From Acidobacteriota bacterium (lineage in GTDB: Bacteria > Acidobacteriota > UBA890 > WLXD01), in assembly GCA_012103255.1 (NCBI GenBank), contig WLXD01000003.1, positions 564,497 through 628,496 of the forward strand: DNA of 64,000 bases, in the 5' to 3' direction. Below, in pieces: positions 26,637 through 35,237 of the stretch. The translations under genes were made by a program, and so were the position numbers. The stretch's first letter is position 1, and each line of letters begins with the position of its first letter. The notes under the pieces are model-generated. The model did no database searches, had not been told where the DNA came from, and worked only from the letters and a program-made list of their open reading frames with translations.

Positions 26637-27201
26637 TCAGGCGCATCTGAGTCATCATTTGATCGGAGAGCCGCTCGGTCAGGTCCATAATCTGCCGAAT
26701 CGTCTTCTTGATCAGGAATCCTGGCCAGTCCTTCTGCTGAACTTCTCTCACGCGAGTAATCGCATTGTCGTGAAGCTTGATGAGAGCGCTGTGGCGGGCG
26801 TCGACGTTGCTCACGCCGATTTGGTCCAGCGCCTGAATATGGCGCGACTCGATCCCGGCGAGCAGCTCCTCGGCACGCACGTCGAGGGCTCGGTTCCGCA
26901 GATCGACTGCAACGCCCAACTCGTGCTCGACGGACCGGTATCGCTCCTTGAAGTGCAATCGCAGCTCCTTCTGAGCGGCATCACTGGTGATCCTGCGCGA
27001 CTTGAACCGCGCCACAATCCCGTCAACATGTTTCTCGGCATTGGGCGCATCTGGGACCGTCGTACCCAGCACGGGCTCGGCCGCCTGTGCGGGATTGGGC
27101 ATCAGGTCGACAACCGTTCGGCTATCGCCTCTTGATCCGTCCCCGTCATCACTCATGATGGCGTCTAGTTCATCCCAATCGGATTGCTGTGAGTCCGTCA
27201 T
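26617..27201 (-). CDS. Helical protein of unknown function
   Basis: 194 residues without signal or membrane helix. The first 55 are acidic and low in order (DDGDGSRGDSRTV). The remainder is predicted to be long amphipathic helices: HVDGIVARFKSRRITSDAAQ, YRSVEHELGVAVDLRNRALD, IESRHIQALDQIGVSNVD and IRQIMDLTERLSDQMMTQ. It is probably cytosolic or peripheral. It overlaps the lipoprotein gene before it (ATGA) and the protease gene after it (20 nt), so all are in one operon. No family recognised. Confidence 0.65.
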   Translation of the reverse strand: MTDSQQSDWDELDAIMSDDGDGSRGDSRTVVDLMPNPAQAAEPVLGTTVPDAPNAEKHVDGIVARFKSRRITSDAAQKELRLHFKERYRSVEHELGVAVDLRNRALDVRAEELLAGIESRHIQALDQIGVSNVDARHSALIKLHDNAITRVREVQQKDWPGFLIKKTIRQIMDLTERLSDQMMTQMRLSDDGGR

Positions 27202-27908
27202 GTTGGCTCCTTGATGTCGAATTTTGAGGTGTCATGGGGTGCCTTGTCCGGTTGCGAACCCTCGACAGCGGATGCTCCGCCCGCGGCGCCGGCAATTACT
27301 CGGGCGAACTCTTGGTCAGCCAGCTCGGCAAATCGCCCGCCGTGCAGTTCCGACAGCTCCGACGCGCACTCGATGCGTCGAACCTCGAGTTCGCGCCGAG
27401 CGTGCAGGCGAACTCTCGCAGCCCGGCGCGCGTCGCCGATCTCCTGCTCCCGGAGATGCGCTCGCGACCTCAGCTCTGCAAGCCGGCGCCGAAAATCACG
27501 GTCCGCTGCGTAACCTGGGGATTCTCGGAGGCCCGGCAAGAGCGCTACGGCAAGGGCGCCCGGTGCGCCTCTTCCAGATCGCAGATGGAGAACGAACAGG
27601 ATCTGAACTAGTAGACCAACGACCGCGCCCGCCATTGCCGCGCGAACGACCGGTTGATAGTAGAAGCTCAGTTTGGAACCCGATTCGGCAGTTCGAATGG
27701 CCGCCTCAATCCCTGCCCGCTCGCCCTGCTGGGTCCCCTCGCGAATTCCGTCGCGCCGTCCCTGCGCGGCGCCAGATGCTTGTCCTGACTCATAGCCGGC
27801 TGCCCAACCATCACTGGCTCCGTCCTTGCACCCCGCCGCGAAAGCAGCCGCCAGGAGCAACATGAATCCGCCCACCACGCGCAGCCTACGCATCGTTGGG
27901 AACGGCAT
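27198..27908 (-). CDS. Lipoprotein with Gly-rich heptads, one membrane helix and helical tail
   Basis: 236 residues. Lipobox AAFAAGC ends the signal. The mature start has a regular four-residue Gly pattern, GYESGQASGAAQGRRDGIRE then GTQQGERAG, as in glycine-zipper-like helices. A membrane helix follows (AAMAGAVVGLLVQILFVLHL, about residues 90-110). Then comes an Arg/Glu-rich coiled-coil (residues 135-205). The layout implies lipid anchor and zipper outside, coil inside. Neighbour 27886 has the same plan, so the two may pair. Unknown family. Confidence 0.65.
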   Translation of the reverse strand: MPFPTMRRLRVVGGFMLLLAAAFAAGCKDGASDGWAAGYESGQASGAAQGRRDGIREGTQQGERAGIEAAIRTAESGSKLSFYYQPVVRAAMAGAVVGLLVQILFVLHLRSGRGAPGALAVALLPGLRESPGYAADRDFRRRLAELRSRAHLREQEIGDARRAARVRLHARRELEVRRIECASELSELHGGRFAELADQEFARVIAGAAGGASAVEGSQPDKAPHDTSKFDIKEPT

Positions 27909-28374
27909 CGGACTCGGACTCCGTCTCCGATCTGCGTGCTTGAACGACGAGTTCCATCCGTCGCATGAATGCCTTGTCCAGATCGGTTAGGTAGCCAGCC
28001 ACGCGGGCTGCACGTACCAGTAAGTACTGGCAAACGAAACCGGCTATGGTTCCTATGCCGACCAGTACCGCCAGCCAGACAGGATCTTGGTTGTACGTTC
28101 CGGACCCAGCCAGCGCGTCGAGCTTCTCCTTGTAGGATCGGTTGCGCGCGTTCCGGAAGGCGCCGTCGAAGACCTCCTGCCGAGAGTCTTGATACGTGGA
28201 CGCTTGGCCGGCCCGCAGGCCCTCTTGACGAGCGCGTTCGTAGTCTTCGGTGTAGTCCGGCCCCTCGAAGCAAGCTGCCAGGCTGACGAGCGCGATCACG
28301 GCCCCGGAACACACTCCTGACCGAGCCAGTGGTCGCGGCCGGCATTCGCTCTCGTACGTGGACATGTCGGTCAT
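27886..28374 (-). CDS. Lipoprotein with one membrane helix, unknown family
   Basis: About 162 residues from the ATG at 28374 (a TTG at 28389 is the next upstream choice). The signal ends in the lipobox VSLAAC. Mature DYERARQEGLRAGQASTYQD is a weak version of the Gly pattern seen in the next gene. The membrane helix is DPVWLAVLVGIGTIAGFVCQ plus YLLV, then a short basic cytoplasmic tail with ESESDAVPNDA at the end. First gene of the leftward four-gene cluster that ends with the broken M48 protease. It diverges from the HTH gene at 28543. Confidence 0.65.
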   Translation of the reverse strand: MTDMSTYESECRPRPLARSGVCSGAVIALVSLAACFEGPDYTEDYERARQEGLRAGQASTYQDSRQEVFDGAFRNARNRSYKEKLDALAGSGTYNQDPVWLAVLVGIGTIAGFVCQYLLVRAARVAGYLTDLDKAFMRRMELVVQARRSETESESDAVPNDA

Positions 28375-28542
28375 GCTGTCTCGTCCCAAGGAACGGAAAC
28401 TGTCGCGCGACGATCGACGACACGTCTACGGACAACTAGCGTCAGGTAGCGACCAAATCCGCCCGGTGAGACTGCCCACTAGTGCCACGGGGCTATTACG
28501 CGGCAATATCGGGACATCGGACTGCACCCGTGAGGAGGGGAC

Positions 28543-30168
28543 TTGACCGGACGGATACTCCATGGCTGGCCGGAGATCGCCAACTACGTGCACCGGAGTG
28601 TCCGGTGCGCCCAGCGATGGGAAAAGGAGCGCGGCTTGCCGGTGAGGCGGCAACCGAAGGTCGACGGCAGGCCCGCGGTCTACGCCCTGGCATCTGACCT
28701 CGACGAATGGCTTCAAGCAGAGGCCGACCCGGCTAGGTTGTCGGAACCAACACTTGCCACGTCCGCGGCGCCGTTATGGCGGCCGCCTTCGCTTCCCGTG
28801 CGCGTCAAGCGGCTGGCGGTAGCGGTGACACTCGTTGGCCTCCTCGCCGTGGCGGCCGTGAGCTATTCCACCCGGTCACCATCGGCCACTCTCGACGGTG
28901 ATTTGCGCGCTCTCATCAGCACCCGAGAAGATCGAATCGGCAATGGGAACCTCGTGCACGTAGCACGTGGCGACGAACCGGTCGGACAGCTGTCGATGCC
29001 TGCCATCGTGACCGCGGCGACCGTATTCGCACCGACGTCGACTGTGATCCTGGGGTTTGGTACGGGGGCCACGTCGCATCGTGGCCACCTAGCCGCCTTC
29101 GACGTGCATGGGGACCAGTTGTGGAGTGTCGACCTGTACGACAACGCGGTGATGACGGAGGCCCGCGACAACTTCGGTGAGCACTCGACGCACCTTCAGG
29201 TGGTCGACATCTTCGTCGTCACACCCGAGCGGATGCCCGTGGTCGTAGCCATCGCCCAGAGCCCGGAGTTCTTCGTCTCGCGGATCACGGCGGTCGATCT
29301 CGAGACGGGCGACTTGCTCGGCACGTACTGGCACTCCGGGAAAATCGGCTACGCGATGTCAGTGGCCGGAGATGTAGATGGTGACCTCCGCGACGAGATC
29401 GTGGTTCCCGGTGCCAACAATGGTATGTGGAACTTTCTAACGGGCAGGCACGAGCCAACGTGGGTGCTACTCGCGATCGATCCCGAGTGGCTTGTCGGAG
29501 AGAGTCAGTCGTGGCCGCCTCGCTTCGAGTCAATCCCCGTCCGACTCCCGAAGTGGTACTACTTTTTCCCTTCCCTGGAGGGCGAACACGGCGGCGTCAA
29601 GCAACTCACCTTGGAGGATCAGAACCGCGATGGGACGCTCGACGTCAAGGCTCAGACACACCGGAACCGTTACCACTACATTCGCGGCGATGGCGCACCA
29701 ATCGCAACAACCGCATCACATGAGTGGGTACGCGAGTACGGCCAAGAGATCCCCGAACCCAAACGGATTACGGCGACTCACCTAGAACTCGACGCCCGGC
29801 GCCGCGGCTTTGCGAGCGCTCCCTGGGCGCCCGCCGGCGTGGTCCCGGACGAAACGAGCGTCCAACGCCGATCAGTGCTGAGGCCGACGACCGTCGAAAT
29901 CGGCATTCGGCTGAATGCCTTGTGGGAAACATCGCCGGTGATAGCAGAGGTCTCTGGGGCGGCCACACGCGTCGACCTTCGACCCGGCGACAAGCTCCTC
30001 TCGATCGGTGGCGTGCCGATCCAGCGCGGCATCGACGCTGCTTTGATCCTGGCCGGGAGGGCGCAGGGAGAGTTCATCCGAGTCGAAGTGCTCCGCGAAG
30101 GCCAAGAGCTATCCTTCGAAGTGCCCCTGGCCACACGAACTCGGCCAGCCGGAGAGCCGGTACTCTGA
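28543..30168 (+). CDS. Membrane-tethered protein: HTH, one helix, propeller-like region, PDZ
   Basis: 541 residues from TTG, fixed by GAGGAGGGG just upstream. Residues 1-60 hold a MerR/excisionase-like HTH (WPEIANYVHRSVRCAQRWEK then RGLPVRRQPKVDGRPAVYAL). One membrane helix is at about 88-107 (LAVAVTLVGLLAVAAVSY). The periplasmic part has FG-GAP-like metal loops, GDVDGDLRDEIVVPGANNG and DQNRDGTLDVKA. A C-terminal PDZ domain (about 440-530) includes RVDLRPGDKLLSIGGVPI. A DNA-binding end and a sensing end across the membrane suggest a one-component transmembrane regulator. The target is unknown. Confidence 0.7.
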   Translation: MTGRILHGWPEIANYVHRSVRCAQRWEKERGLPVRRQPKVDGRPAVYALASDLDEWLQAEADPARLSEPTLATSAAPLWRPPSLPVRVKRLAVAVTLVGLLAVAAVSYSTRSPSATLDGDLRALISTREDRIGNGNLVHVARGDEPVGQLSMPAIVTAATVFAPTSTVILGFGTGATSHRGHLAAFDVHGDQLWSVDLYDNAVMTEARDNFGEHSTHLQVVDIFVVTPERMPVVVAIAQSPEFFVSRITAVDLETGDLLGTYWHSGKIGYAMSVAGDVDGDLRDEIVVPGANNGMWNFLTGRHEPTWVLLAIDPEWLVGESQSWPPRFESIPVRLPKWYYFFPSLEGEHGGVKQLTLEDQNRDGTLDVKAQTHRNRYHYIRGDGAPIATTASHEWVREYGQEIPEPKRITATHLELDARRRGFASAPWAPAGVVPDETSVQRRSVLRPTTVEIGIRLNALWETSPVIAEVSGAATRVDLRPGDKLLSIGGVPIQRGIDAALILAGRAQGEFIRVEVLREGQELSFEVPLATRTRPAGEPVL

Positions 30169-30319
30169 CAAAACCGGGCCCCGATCCGCGGCGGGCTAGG
30201 CTCTCTGCTGACGATCGACATCGTCACGCCAGAGACTCCCTGCGATCCAGTCTCTCCGAACCCGGGCCAGTTTCTGGCTAGAATGGCGCCCGTCCTTCAC
30301 ACACGACTCGGGAATCGCC

Positions 30320-33300
30320 ATGATCCGTCGCGCTGGTCTCGCCTCGCTCCTGCTTCTGCTCGTTCCCGCAATGCTCGCCGTGCCAGCGCCTTCCGCGGCG
30401 CAGGAGTCTATGGGCAAGGTGCCGCTGACTCATGACGTCTACGACTCGTGGAAGTCGATCTCCGGGCAGACGTTGTCCGACGACGGGAACTGGCTGCTGT
30501 ACGCCGAGGTGCCGCAGGATGGCGATGCCGAACTCGTGGTGCAGAGCCTGACCAGCGACACCGAGTTCCGCACAGGTCTCGGCAAACTCACCACGGAAAC
30601 CTCGTCGTTCGCCCGGCCACAGGCCGAGTTCACTGCAGGTGAACCCACGCACGTCGTGTTCCTCGCCAGCCCCGACAAGGCCACGCTCGCGCAGGCCAAG
30701 AAGGACAAGCTCACCGGCGACAAGGCTCCGAAGAAAACCCTCGGAATCATGGCCCTGTCCGACGGCTCGGTGACCACGGTCGAGCGCGTGAAGAGTTTCG
30801 CCCTGCCGGATGACACCGGCACGCATGTGGCCTACCTGCTCGAAAAGGCGCTTCCGAAGGAAGAAGACGAGGAAGGCGAGGACGGCGAGGAAGAGGCGGA
30901 AATGGCCGAGCCGGAGGCTCCCGAGGAGCCGGCAGCGGAGGAACCCGCGGCGGAAGAGACGGAGGAAGACGAGGCCCAGGAAGACGAGAAGAAGAAGGAC
31001 AAGACCTACGGCACCGAACTGCGGGTGCGGACGCTCGCCGACGGCAGCGAATCTTCCGCCGACTCCGTGATGGCCTATGAAGTTTCCGACGACAGCGAGT
31101 GGGTCCTCTACACGGTGTCATCGGAGGACGCCCCCGAGTCTGACGGCGTCTACTCGCTCGACACCGGCACCGGCGCCGCGGCGGCGATGATGACCGGCGA
31201 AGGCAACTACAAGCACCTCACGCTCGACGAGGACAACGTCCAATTCGCATTCGTTACCGACACCACCGACTACGCGGCAGACGAGCCGGTGTTCGAGCTC
31301 TACGGCGGCAATTTGGGCGGCGACGCCGCCGCCCTCTGGGTCTCGCACACCTCGACGGACGGCTTCCCTGCCGAAATGGCAGTGACCGATAAGGAAGGCC
31401 TGACGTTCTCCGACAACGGCGCCGTGGTGATGTTCGGCATCCGTGCCATCCCGGAGCCCGAGGAGGACGAGGGCGACGAGGACGCGGAAGAAGACGAACC
31501 GAAGGCCGAGTTCGACCTGTGGCACTGGAACGACCCCTACCCGCAGCCGCAACAACTGCTCACCGCCAACAACGTCAATAACGAAGCGTTCGAATCGGTC
31601 TGGTGGATCGATGAGGGCGAGTTCGTGCAGTTGGCCAACGAAGATCTCGTGGACGTGAGCTTGTCGGCCAGCGGCACGCTGGCCATGGGCACCACCGACA
31701 AGCGCTGGGCGAAGAACCACTCCTACGAGGGCTTCTTCAACGATGTCCACGTGGTCGACACACGCACCGGCATCCACACGGTTATCGCCGAACGCGTCTC
31801 GTGGGGCGCCACGTTGTCGCCCACCGGCAGCCACGTGGCCTGGTTTGGCGGCAATGGCGAGTGGATCGGCTACGACGTCAACGGCGGCGGCGGTTGGTCC
31901 GACGGGCAGGATTGGTTCTTGTACGACGTCGCGGCCACCAGCACCACGAACCTCACGGCCGATCTCGATGTCGAGTTCGAGAGTCACTCGTGGGACACGC
32001 CCAACCTGCCGGCGTCCTACTTCGCCGCCGGCTTCACCGAGGACGGCAGCGACTTCCTCTTCTACGACCGCTACGACATCTGGGCGGCACCGACCAACGG
32101 TGACGCTCCCCGCCTGATGACCGACGGTCATGGTCGCGACTCGGGGATCTCGCTACGCTGGCAACGCATCGATCCGGAGCGCGACGGCGTGCCGGTCGAC
32201 CGGCCCATCCTGCTCAGCGCGACCAACGACGAGACGATGGCGACGGGCTACTGGGTGGACCGCGTAACGGGTGACGTGGCGCCGCGCGAACTACACAGCG
32301 CCGAAGCGATGCTCGTCTTCAATGACTGGGGCGAGCGCTCGCACCGCGTGCTCTTCAACCGCCGCACCTTCAGCGACTTCCCTGACCTCTGGGTGGCGGA
32401 CCTGGCGCTCGGACGCGAGGACGAGTCCGCCGCCGCGCTGTCGAACGTCACCAAGGTCACCGACCTCGGCGCCCAGACCGACCCCTACATCTGGGGCAAC
32501 TCCGAGCTGCGCGACTTCCGCAGCGCCGACGGGCTGCCGCTGAAGGGCATCCTGATCAAGCCCGACAACTACGACCCGGACAAGCAGTACCCATTGATGG
32601 TCTACATCTACGAGACGCTGCACACGCAGTTCCACTTCTTCCGTAATCCGGGACCGGGCTCGTCGATCAACCCGTCGTACTACTCGTCCAACGGCTACGT
32701 CATCTGGATGCCCGACATCGAGTACGTCACACCGGGTTACCCCGGACGCGATGCGATGAAGGCCGTGCTTCCGGGAATTCAGATGCTGGTCAACGAGGGC
32801 GTCGCCGACCCCGAGGCGATTGGCATCCAGGGCCACTCCTGGGGCGGCTACCAGATCTCCTACATGATCACTCAAACCGACATCTTCGCGGCCGCTGAAG
32901 CCGGCGCCCCGGTGTCGAACATGACCTCGGCTTACGGCGGCATCCGCTGGGGCTCGGGCCTCGTGCGTCAGTTCCAGTACGAACGCACCCAGTCGCGCCT
33001 TGGCGGCTCCCTCTGGGAGGTGCCACTGCGCTACATCGAGAACTCGCCCGTGTTCTGGGCCGACGACATCAACACCCCGTTGTTGTACATGCACAACGAC
33101 GAGGACGGCGCCGTGCCGTGGTATCAGGGCATCGAGCTGATCATGGCACTCCGCCGCCTGGGCAGGGAGGCCTACATGTTCAACTACAACGGCGAAGCCC
33201 ACGGCCTACGGCGCCGGGTGAACCAGGAAGACTGGACCATCCGCATGGCCGACTTCTTCGACCACCACCTCAAAGGCGAGCCCGCCCCGAGCTGGATGAC

Positions 33301-33340
33301 CGAAGGGATTCGTGGCTGGGACAAGGGCGAGGAGGAGTGA
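30320..33340 (+). CDS. Secreted S9 prolyl-oligopeptidase-family peptidase
   Basis: 1006 residues with a Sec signal (LLLLLVPAMLAVPAPSAAQ). An N-terminal propeller spans about 30-690 and the alpha/beta-hydrolase domain the last 300 residues. The catalytic triad is visible: Ser840 in GIQGHSWGGY, Asp929 in EDGAVPW and His961 in GEAHGL. Two very acidic insertions (about 178-225, Glu/Ala/Pro/Lys-rich, and about 372-395) are unusual and look like surface loops. The role is breakdown of peptides outside the cytoplasm. The VOC gene begins three bases after the stop. Confidence 0.92.
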   Translation: MIRRAGLASLLLLLVPAMLAVPAPSAAQESMGKVPLTHDVYDSWKSISGQTLSDDGNWLLYAEVPQDGDAELVVQSLTSDTEFRTGLGKLTTETSSFARPQAEFTAGEPTHVVFLASPDKATLAQAKKDKLTGDKAPKKTLGIMALSDGSVTTVERVKSFALPDDTGTHVAYLLEKALPKEEDEEGEDGEEEAEMAEPEAPEEPAAEEPAAEETEEDEAQEDEKKKDKTYGTELRVRTLADGSESSADSVMAYEVSDDSEWVLYTVSSEDAPESDGVYSLDTGTGAAAAMMTGEGNYKHLTLDEDNVQFAFVTDTTDYAADEPVFELYGGNLGGDAAALWVSHTSTDGFPAEMAVTDKEGLTFSDNGAVVMFGIRAIPEPEEDEGDEDAEEDEPKAEFDLWHWNDPYPQPQQLLTANNVNNEAFESVWWIDEGEFVQLANEDLVDVSLSASGTLAMGTTDKRWAKNHSYEGFFNDVHVVDTRTGIHTVIAERVSWGATLSPTGSHVAWFGGNGEWIGYDVNGGGGWSDGQDWFLYDVAATSTTNLTADLDVEFESHSWDTPNLPASYFAAGFTEDGSDFLFYDRYDIWAAPTNGDAPRLMTDGHGRDSGISLRWQRIDPERDGVPVDRPILLSATNDETMATGYWVDRVTGDVAPRELHSAEAMLVFNDWGERSHRVLFNRRTFSDFPDLWVADLALGREDESAAALSNVTKVTDLGAQTDPYIWGNSELRDFRSADGLPLKGILIKPDNYDPDKQYPLMVYIYETLHTQFHFFRNPGPGSSINPSYYSSNGYVIWMPDIEYVTPGYPGRDAMKAVLPGIQMLVNEGVADPEAIGIQGHSWGGYQISYMITQTDIFAAAEAGAPVSNMTSAYGGIRWGSGLVRQFQYERTQSRLGGSLWEVPLRYIENSPVFWADDINTPLLYMHNDEDGAVPWYQGIELIMALRRLGREAYMFNYNGEAHGLRRRVNQEDWTIRMADFFDHHLKGEPAPSWMTEGIRGWDKGEEE

Positions 33341-33343
33341 CGC

Positions 33344-33748
33344 ATGGCGCATCTTGATCTGGTAGCGCTCGTCGTCACCGACTACGACCCGGCAATCGAC
33401 TTCTTCGTGAACGTCCTGGGCTTCGACCTCGCCGAGGACTCGCCGTCTCTTACCAACGACGGGCGCCCCAAGCGCTGGGTCGTGGTGCGGCCGCCCGGAA
33501 GCCAGACCGGAATTCTGCTCGCTCGTGCCGACGGTGAACGTCAATCGAAGGTCGTCGGCGACCAATTCGCCGGCCGCGTCGGGCTCTTCCTGCGAGTGGA
33601 CGACTTCGAGGCCACGTACCAGCGGATGCGCGACGCAGAAGTTCGATTTGTCACCGAACCACGGGACGAACCGTATGGACGTCTCGCGGTGTTCCAGGAT
33701 CTCGAAGGTAACCGCTGGGATCTGCTCGGCCCCGCTCCAGACGCGTAG
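33344..33748 (+). CDS. VOC-superfamily (glyoxalase-like) protein
   Basis: 134 residues, two beta-alpha-beta-beta-beta repeats: DLVALVVTDYDPAIDFFVNV begins the first, and RVGLFLRVDDFEATYQRM then RLAVFQDLEGNRWDLL the second. The likely metal ligands are His3 region/Glu near GNRWDL, as in other VOC proteins; not all can be fixed by eye. It is three bases after the peptidase, so co-transcribed. Substrate unknown. Confidence 0.88.
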   Translation: MAHLDLVALVVTDYDPAIDFFVNVLGFDLAEDSPSLTNDGRPKRWVVVRPPGSQTGILLARADGERQSKVVGDQFAGRVGLFLRVDDFEATYQRMRDAEVRFVTEPRDEPYGRLAVFQDLEGNRWDLLGPAPDA

Positions 33749-33782
33749 GTCTATGGAGCGCCCCTAACAAGATTCTCACGAT

Positions 33783-33815
33783 CTTGATTCGGCCTTAACG
33801 GGTTCTTCAAGAAGT
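33783..33815 (+). promoter_or_regulatory. Pho-box-like triple 11-bp repeat before the porin
   Basis: CTTGATTCGGC, CTTAACGGGTT and CTTCAAGAAGT follow one another with exact 11-bp period. TATGCT at 33826-33831 lies 10 bp behind the last unit, the usual PhoB-promoter layout in which the repeats replace the -35 box. The same pattern precedes pstS. An overlapping inverted repeat CAAGAT/ATCTTG spans 33768-33786. Confidence 0.65.
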
Positions 33816-33909
33816 GAAGATTTCCTATGCTCGAACAAGTTATTCCGCTTTTCGATCAGCGCCTCGCGGGTTGAGCAGAAGTCTCGAGCGCGGCGCAGGG
33901 AGGGCCTCG

Positions 33910-35109
33910 GTGTTTCGACAGAGTCTCGTCGGGCGCTTGAGTTTCGGCGCCGTGTTGTTCGCTTCCATTCTGCTACTTGCCTCACCCGCCACGGCTTCGG
34001 TTGCGGTCGCTCAAGACGGAACCGGTTCGAAGCAGCAGTCTGAGCAAGACACCCAGGAAACGGTCGCTGCCACGATTGAAGCGCCCAGCGTTAGCGAAGA
34101 CGCTGGCGAAGCGCCGTCCGCCGAAGAGGGCGCGCAGGAAGCGCCGCCCGCGGGGAAGTTCAGCGGCCTGATGTTTGGCGACTACTACTACATCAGCACG
34201 CACCGGCGCGAAGAGCTCAACGGTCAGAGCGGTTTCTGGTTCCGCCGCATCTACTTCACCTACGAGCACAAACTCAGCGACAACTGGGACACTCGATTCC
34301 GGCTCGAGGGCAATAGCCCCGGCAGGTTCACCGTCGCCGACACGATCGACCCCTTCGTGAAGGACGCCTACCTGCGTTGGCGCGGCGACAGCACGAGCAT
34401 CTACCTGGGCATCTCGAGCCCGCCCACCTGGAACTACGTCGAAGACTTCTGGGGTTACCGGTGGCTCGAGAAGACACCGCTCGACCTGCAGAGATTCGGG
34501 AGTTCGCGTGACTTCGGTGTCGCGGTGCGGGGCTCGCTCGATTCGGGCAAGAAGCTCAACTACCACGTGATGGCCGGCAACGGCTCGGGCAGCAAATCCG
34601 AGATCGGCAAGGGCAAGGCCGTGTACGGCTCGTTGCGCTACGACTTCAGCGAGAACCTCTCGGTCGAGGGCTACATCGACTACAAGAATCGCGACCGCGG
34701 CTCCAAGCACGTCACCTATCAAGGCTTCGCCGCATACCAGTCGGGCGGCACCCGCATCGGGCTCCAGTACGCGCGCCAGGAAGTGGACCTCAGCGAAGTC
34801 GACGGCGAAGATTTCGACATGAACCTGCTGTCGGCGTTCGTCGTCCAGCCGCTCAACGAGAAGCTCACGCTCGTGGTTCGCGCCGACCGGATGTTCGACC
34901 CCAACCCGGCGGGCGAGGTCATTGCGTATCTGCCGTTCGCCAGCAATGCGAAGTCGCTGCTCGTCCTAGCAGGTGTCGACATTGACCTCGGCTTCGGCAT
35001 CCACCTGATGCCGAACTTCGAGTGGATCAGCTACGAGGCTGTGGACGGCGGTGCCGACCCCGACGATGACCTCATGCTCCGCGGCACTTTCTACTGGTCC
35101 TGGGGCTAG
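33910..35109 (+). CDS. Phosphate-selective porin (OprO/OprP-like)
   Basis: About 399 residues from the GTG at 33910, with AGGGAGG six bases upstream. The in-frame GTG at 33814 overlaps the Pho-box repeats and the -10, so it cannot be the start. The signal peptide ends near ATASVAVAQ. A Glu/Ala-rich spacer (about 35-75) precedes the barrel, which has alternating strands such as FWFRRIYFTYEHKLSDNWDT, YLRWRGDSTSIYLG and RYDFSENLSVEGYIDYKNR, and ends in the barrel-closing aromatic FYWSWG. It would let phosphate through the outer membrane to PstS, encoded next. Confidence 0.85.
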   Translation: MFRQSLVGRLSFGAVLFASILLLASPATASVAVAQDGTGSKQQSEQDTQETVAATIEAPSVSEDAGEAPSAEEGAQEAPPAGKFSGLMFGDYYYISTHRREELNGQSGFWFRRIYFTYEHKLSDNWDTRFRLEGNSPGRFTVADTIDPFVKDAYLRWRGDSTSIYLGISSPPTWNYVEDFWGYRWLEKTPLDLQRFGSSRDFGVAVRGSLDSGKKLNYHVMAGNGSGSKSEIGKGKAVYGSLRYDFSENLSVEGYIDYKNRDRGSKHVTYQGFAAYQSGGTRIGLQYARQEVDLSEVDGEDFDMNLLSAFVVQPLNEKLTLVVRADRMFDPNPAGEVIAYLPFASNAKSLLVLAGVDIDLGFGIHLMPNFEWISYEAVDGGADPDDDLMLRGTFYWSWG

Positions 35110-35124
35110 TTCGACTCAATCTGC

Positions 35125-35160
35125 GAAGAGGTCGGCTCCGTGCCGACTTCTCCTGATTTT
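35125..35160 (+). terminator. Hairpin after the porin gene
   Basis: AGAGGTCGGC (35127-35136) and GCCGACTTCT (35142-35151) pair with one G-T wobble around a 5-nt loop, followed by a short T run at 35157-35160. It lies 16 bp after the porin stop and separates it from pstS, which has its own Pho-box-like promoter. Confidence 0.55.
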
Positions 35161-35190
35161 CAAGTCTTCTTAACACCAGCTTTAAAGAGC
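35158..35190 (+). promoter_or_regulatory. Pho-box-like triple 11-bp repeat before pstS
   Basis: TTTCAAGTCTT, CTTAACACCAG and CTTTAAAGAGC are in exact 11-bp register. The element is the same type as at 33783-33815, and the PstS start is 47 bp further on. The two control regions imply a common PhoB-like regulator; no phoB/phoR gene lies in the window. Confidence 0.65.
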
Positions 35191-35237
35191 CCGAGTTTCA
35201 TGAATCGGGCAATCGAACGTTCCTCGGGAGGCTCAAG

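Noticed and set aside
31118..32131. A 337-codon reverse frame inside the S9 peptidase
   Set aside because: Shadow frame of the GC-rich peptidase gene; no start context or family.
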